Source: Frateuria flava
GTDB lineage: Bacteria; Pseudomonadota; Gammaproteobacteria; Xanthomonadales; Rhodanobacteraceae
Assembly: GCF_017837635.1 (NCBI RefSeq)
Contig: NZ_JAGJRS010000021.1
Coordinates: 1 to 64,000, forward strand
Reading direction: 5' to 3'
Length of the DNA stretch: 64,000 nt
This document shows, one piece after another, positions 60,315 through 64,000 of this stretch. The translations under genes were made by a program, and so were the position numbers. The notes beneath the pieces were generated by a model, which made no database searches, was not told the origin of the DNA, and saw nothing but the letters and a program-made list of their open reading frames with translations. The first letter of the stretch is position 1; each line of letters starts with the position of its first letter.

Positions 60315-62639
60315 TCAGTCCTTCGGCAGCGTGATCGCGTATTCCTTCGGCGGCGTGTTACCGGCGAGGTGGGTCACGAAGTAGTCCCAGCGGCGGCGCA
60401 TGGCGTAGGAGCCTTTTTCCTTGCCGTAGCCGTGGTGCACGTTGGGGATCATCAACAGGTCGAAGTCCTTGTTCGCCTTGATCAGCGCATCGGCGACCAG
60501 CAACGTCTGGGACGGCGGCACGTTGTCGTCCAGCGTGCCGTGCACCAGCATCAGCTTGCCCTTGAGCTTGTCGGCGTGGTTCTGGTTGGCCTGGTCGTCG
60601 TAGTTGGTGGTGCCGTCCTTGTTCACCACCAGCGGGCCCTGGTACTTCTCGGCCCAGTCGTCCTCGTAGTTGCGGTTGTCGTGGTTGCCGCTCTCGGCCC
60701 AACCGACCTTGAAGAAATCGGGATAACGGAACATCGCGTCCGCGCTGGCGTTGCCGCCGCCGGAGTGGCCCCAGATGCCGACGCGGCCGAGGTCGATCCA
60801 CGCGTAGCGCTTGCCCAGTTCCTTCAGGCCGGCGACCTGGTCGGGCAACGTGTTGTCGCCCATGTTGCCGTACCAGGTGTCGTGGAAGGATTTGGAACGC
60901 CACGGCGTGCCCATGCCGTCGAGCGCCACCACGATGAAGCCCAGCTCCGCCAGCGCCTGGTTGTCACCGCGCGCGGACAGGAAGTTGCGCCCGCGCACCG
61001 AACCGGTCTGCGGACCGGGGTAGATGTAGTCGATGACCGGATACTTCTTGTGCGGATCGAAGTGGGTCGGCTTGAACAGCATGCCGTACAGATCGGTTTT
61101 GCCATCGCGGCCCTTCACCGTGATCGGGGTCGGCGCCACCCAGCCGGCCGCACGCAGGCGGCTGATGTCAGCCTTGGCGACGGTGGCGAGCGTGTGACCG
61201 TCGCCGCTGTCGCGCAGGACGGTCACCGGCGGCGTGGTCGGCGTCGAATACGTGTCGACGAAGGCATGGCCGTCGGGCGAGAGCGTGATCTCGTGGTTGG
61301 CCGCTTCCGGCGTCAGCAGCACCGGCTTGCCGCCGTCCAGGCTGACCTTGAAGAACTGCTGGTAGTACGGGTTCACACCCGGCGTGCGGCCGACACCCCG
61401 GAACCACGCGGTGCGGGTCTTCGGATCGACCTTGAGCACCTCGGTGACGTTGCCCTCGCCCGTGGTGATGGCGTGCTTGAGCTTGCCGGTCTGAAGGTCG
61501 TAGAGGTACAGGTTGCCCCAGTCGTTGCGCTCGGAGAACCAGATCGCCTCGTGGCTTTCGGGCAGGTAGAACCAGTTGACCTGGCCGTTGCCGCTCTCGT
61601 AGTAGGTCGGCACGTGCTCCTCGAACACCGTGCGCACCGCGCCGGTCTTCGGATCGGCGATGCGGAACCATTCGTCCTTGTGGTAGCGCGAGGTGGAGAC
61701 GAAGGCCAGCGACTTGCCGTCCGGCGCCCACTTGACGTCGTCCCAGCCGCCCTCGGGGCCGCAGCTGATGTCGTCGCACAGGGTCGAGCGGTGCTGGTCC
61801 GCAGGCATCTTCAGGCGCACGACCTTCTTCGACGGCACGTCGATCACGACGCGCTCGATCATCGTCACGTCCTTGTCGCCGGCGAGCGGCCCCTTCCACT
61901 TGAGCAGTTCGGAATGGCCGACCTGCGTCTTGAGCAGGTACATCTCGCCGGTCTTGCGCTCGTCCTGCTGGAACGTGGCGATCTGCCTCGAATCGGGCGA
62001 CCACACCAGGATCGCGTTGTCGGTGTGCTTCCAGCCGGCGTTGTCGGTGGCGTAGCCGAAGTTCTCCACGCCATCGGTGGTGAGCTGGGTCTCCTTGCCG
62101 CTGGCGACGTCGCGCAGCCACAGGTTCCAGTCGCGGATGAAGGCTTCGGTCTTCTTGTCGGGCGAGAGCACGCCCGGTTCCTTGCCGGCCTTCTTGACCA
62201 CACACTCGCCCTGCGCGGGCTTGAGGTCGCACAGGTAGTGCTTGCCGTTGAGCTGGACGTCCAGACGGCCGTCGGCGGCCACCACGTACTCGCGGATACC
62301 GAGCTTGTCGGCCTTCACCGGCCTGGCCAGCGCCTTGCCCAGCGCAGCGGCGAGGCGCGGCTGGTCGAAGGCGTCGGAGGTCTTGCCGGTGGCCACGTCC
62401 ATCACGCGGTAGTGGTCACCCTTGGCATCGTGGTCGACGTACCAGAAGTGGCCATCGTCCAGCCAGGTCACGCGTCCGATCGCGTGGTCGACCAGCGGTG
62501 CGGTGTTGTTGCCCAGAAAGCGCTCCGCGCGTGCATAGTCGTCCTTGGTCAGCGTGTGACCCTGCGCCATTGCGCCGGTGGCCACCAGGGCCAGTGCCAG
62601 CGCGCCTGCCAGGCGCGAGCTGCCGATCATCGATGCCAT
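60315..62639 (-). CDS. S9 family serine peptidase (dipeptidyl peptidase IV-like), exported
   Basis: A 774-residue precursor with a signal peptide (MASMIGSSRLAGALALALVATGAMA). AAGGGG is 7 bases before the ATG. The N-terminal beta-propeller (DPPIV_N type) spans about residues 100-500 with repeated WSPDSRQIATF and WAPDGKSLAFV blades. The catalytic domain carries the nucleophile in IWGHSGGGNASA, Asp in HGTLDDNVPPSQT and His in PNVHHGYGK. It would release dipeptides in the periplasm or outside the cell. Confidence 0.96.
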   Translation of the reverse strand: MASMIGSSRLAGALALALVATGAMAQGHTLTKDDYARAERFLGNNTAPLVDHAIGRVTWLDDGHFWYVDHDAKGDHYRVMDVATGKTSDAFDQPRLAAALGKALARPVKADKLGIREYVVAADGRLDVQLNGKHYLCDLKPAQGECVVKKAGKEPGVLSPDKKTEAFIRDWNLWLRDVASGKETQLTTDGVENFGYATDNAGWKHTDNAILVWSPDSRQIATFQQDERKTGEMYLLKTQVGHSELLKWKGPLAGDKDVTMIERVVIDVPSKKVVRLKMPADQHRSTLCDDISCGPEGGWDDVKWAPDGKSLAFVSTSRYHKDEWFRIADPKTGAVRTVFEEHVPTYYESGNGQVNWFYLPESHEAIWFSERNDWGNLYLYDLQTGKLKHAITTGEGNVTEVLKVDPKTRTAWFRGVGRTPGVNPYYQQFFKVSLDGGKPVLLTPEAANHEITLSPDGHAFVDTYSTPTTPPVTVLRDSGDGHTLATVAKADISRLRAAGWVAPTPITVKGRDGKTDLYGMLFKPTHFDPHKKYPVIDYIYPGPQTGSVRGRNFLSARGDNQALAELGFIVVALDGMGTPWRSKSFHDTWYGNMGDNTLPDQVAGLKELGKRYAWIDLGRVGIWGHSGGGNASADAMFRYPDFFKVGWAESGNHDNRNYEDDWAEKYQGPLVVNKDGTTNYDDQANQNHADKLKGKLMLVHGTLDDNVPPSQTLLVADALIKANKDFDLLMIPNVHHGYGKEKGSYAMRRRWDYFVTHLAGNTPPKEYAITLPKD

Positions 62640-62781
62640 CGTGTTTCCCCTTCTTCAGGACTTGCGAACCGGATCGATCCTACCCTGCCTAAAGTCATGG
62701 GACCCATGCCATTAGTGGGGGGCGTTGACGGCGCGCGGATGCCCCCGGCACGCTCGCGCTTCCCTTTCCGGAGCGTGCGCC

Positions 62782-63525
62782 ATGGCCCTGACCGTGATCG
62801 GCAACTACGTCTCGCCCTACGTGCGCAAGGTGCTGGTGTGCATGGAGCTGAAAGGGCTGGGCTACGCCATCGACCCGATCGCGCCGTTCGTGGGCAACGA
62901 GGCGTTCGAGCGCATGAGCCCCTTGCGGCGCATCCCGGTGTTGATCGAGGACGGGCGCGTGTTCAACGACTCGTCGGTGATCTGCCAGTACCTGGAGGAC
63001 ACCCGTCCGCAACCATCGCTTTACCCGGCCGACCCGGCCGATCGCGCACGCGCGCGCTGGCTGGAGGAATACGCCGATACCGCGCTGGCCGATGCGCTGA
63101 TCTGGCGGCTGTTCTACCAGAAGGCGATCCGCCGCTACGTGTTCGGCGAGGCCACCGACGAGGCGGTGGTGCAGGAAACGCTGGAGCGGCACGTCCCGCG
63201 CGCGCTGGATTATCTGGAGACGCAGTTGCCGGCCGAGGGTTTCCTGTTCGGCGCGGTATCGATCGCCGACATCGCGATCGCCTGCATGTTCAGGACGGCG
63301 GCGTTCGTGCGCTTCACGGTCGATGCGGCGCGTTGGCCGAAATGTGCGGCGTTCGTCGAACGCGTGCTGGCGCTGGAGCCGTTCCGCAAGCTGGCCCGGC
63401 TGGAGGACGCCATGCTGCGCCAGCCGCTCGCGGAGCAGCGCGCCGCGCTCGCAGCGGCGGGTGCGCCGTTGACGGCGGAGACGTTCGGCACCTTCGCGCC
63501 ACGGCACGGCCTGCCACGCATGTGA
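62782..63525 (+). CDS. Glutathione S-transferase family protein
   Basis: A 247-residue protein. The thioredoxin-like N-terminal domain reads LTVIGNYVSPYVRKVLVCME. The cis-Pro/glutathione-binding block is RRIPVLIEDGRVFNDSSVIC, with Ser in NDSSVI. The C-terminal all-helical domain has SIADIAIACM. The substrate is unknown. It diverges from the S9 peptidase gene and converges with the LysR gene. Confidence 0.93.
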   Translation: MALTVIGNYVSPYVRKVLVCMELKGLGYAIDPIAPFVGNEAFERMSPLRRIPVLIEDGRVFNDSSVICQYLEDTRPQPSLYPADPADRARARWLEEYADTALADALIWRLFYQKAIRRYVFGEATDEAVVQETLERHVPRALDYLETQLPAEGFLFGAVSIADIAIACMFRTAAFVRFTVDAARWPKCAAFVERVLALEPFRKLARLEDAMLRQPLAEQRAALAAAGAPLTAETFGTFAPRHGLPRM

Positions 63526-63543
63526 ACTGCCGGCTTCTGTCCT

Positions 63544-64000
63544 TCAGGCGGCAGCGTTCTGGGCCGCGCGCCCGAACCGCAGCGCCGCACGCTCCACCAG
63601 CCAGTCGATGAACACCCGCAGGCGCGCCGGCATCTGCCGCTGCGGTGGATAGAGCACCGTCATCGGCAGTGCCGGCGGCCGGACATCCGGCAACAACTCG
63701 CACATGCGCCCGTCGGCCAGCTCGGCGGCGACGCGGTAATGCGAGAACTGCGCGATCCCCAGGCCCGCACGGCAGCACGCGAGATAGGCATCGGCGCCGT
63801 TCACGGTGATCCGCCCGGGCAACTGGATCTGGCGCCGACGCCGCCCCACCACGAACTCCAGCGGCTCGGGCCGGCGCGTGGTCGGCGAGGCCCAGTGCAC
63901 GGCATAGTGCCCCTCCTGCAGATCGGCCAGCGTCTCCGGCTTGCCGTGCCGGCGCACGTAATCCGCGCTCGCCACGGTGATCTGTGGCAGCGTCGCGATG
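63544..64000 (-). CDS. LysR family regulator, 3' part only
   Basis: This frame stays open to the end of the window, so the N-terminal helix-turn-helix lies outside. What remains is about 152 residues of the substrate-binding domain: ASADYVRRHGKPETLADLQ, LPGRITVNGADAYLACCRAG, LGIAQFSHYRVAAELADGRM. The last block is MPARLRVFIDWLVERA. These are typical of AaeR/DsdC-like LysR proteins. It converges with the GST gene, 18 bases apart. Confidence 0.88.
   Translation of the reverse strand, partial: IATLPQITVASADYVRRHGKPETLADLQEGHYAVHWASPTTRRPEPLEFVVGRRRRQIQLPGRITVNGADAYLACCRAGLGIAQFSHYRVAAELADGRMCELLPDVRPPALPMTVLYPPQRQMPARLRVFIDWLVERAALRFGRAAQNAAA

Noticed and set aside
60036-63611. 1191-codon plus-strand open frame opposite the S9 peptidase
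   Set aside because: It is the antisense of a complete peptidase with an intact triad and runs through the end of the halogenase-like gene and the GST in other frames.

Overview
The window is GC-rich gammaproteobacterial DNA. It most resembles the order Xanthomonadales (Lysobacterales), probably Rhodanobacteraceae. The reasons are a type II secretion operon in the Xanthomonas xps order (E-F-G-H-I-J-K-L-M-N-D) with a lipoprotein secretin, a lipase and lipoprotein pair of the kind found with xanthomonad antibacterial effectors, aryl-polyene (xanthomonadin-like) ketosynthase genes, many GTAG-type palindromic repeats, and glutathione and ubiquinone accessory genes. Genus and species cannot be fixed by eye. 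No rRNA, tRNA, insertion sequence, prophage or CRISPR array was seen.

Layout. 178-11881 (minus): complete 11-gene type II secretion operon gspE-F-G-H-I-J-K-L-M-N-D, whose later genes mostly overlap by 4 bases. Four consecutive pseudopilin genes (G, H, I, J) carry inverted-repeat elements inside their coding sequence, between the start codon and the prepilin cleavage site. 12090-18449 (minus): a trimeric autotransporter adhesin, an M4 metalloprotease and an S8 serine protease; the proteases are plausible substrates of the secretion system next door. 18723-29825: housekeeping genes (tatD, an operon of NYN protein, exported methyltransferase-like protein, rluE and a methyltransferase, glutathione-dependent formaldehyde dehydrogenase, a LysR regulator diverging from a 56-residue ORF, aldo/keto reductase, TraB/GumN protein, monomeric icd). 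30053-38792: DUF4156-like lipoprotein, M16 peptidase, trmL, ubiJ-ubiB, truC, arfB-acyltransferase.

38926-41653 is an accessory cassette: a lipoprotein (candidate immunity protein), a DUF2235-type lipase with a visible Ser-Asp-His set and no signal peptide, and a coiled-coil membrane protein translationally coupled to it. 41807-45991 holds the glyoxylate shunt (LysR regulator diverging from aceB-aceA), which works at the same branch point as icd. 46157-55532 holds a CPA1 antiporter, a 555-base empty stretch with a striking hairpin, comM, ubiK diverging from a P-II gene across a palindrome, gpmA, a secreted VNG-repeat protein, hemF, a frameshifted small gene and a DUF218 protein. 55684-60181 is a mini-cluster of ketosynthase, chain-length factor, glycosyltransferase and a flavin-dependent halogenase-like enzyme. 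The window ends with an S9 peptidase, a GST and the 3' part of a LysR gene.

Scattered repeats belong to at least five families: GTAGGAGCGC-type palindromes, GTAGGGTGGGCTTCAGCC-type palindromes, CCCTCTCCCC/GGGGAGAGGG palindromes, the TTCCCC/GGGGAAGG-GCGGATGGGG family, and the ATTCGGG-type elements in the pseudopilin genes. Several of them supply the stop codon of the adjacent gene. Five genes have a TANNNT-like box exactly 6 bases before the ATG and no Shine-Dalgarno sequence, which suggests leaderless transcripts.
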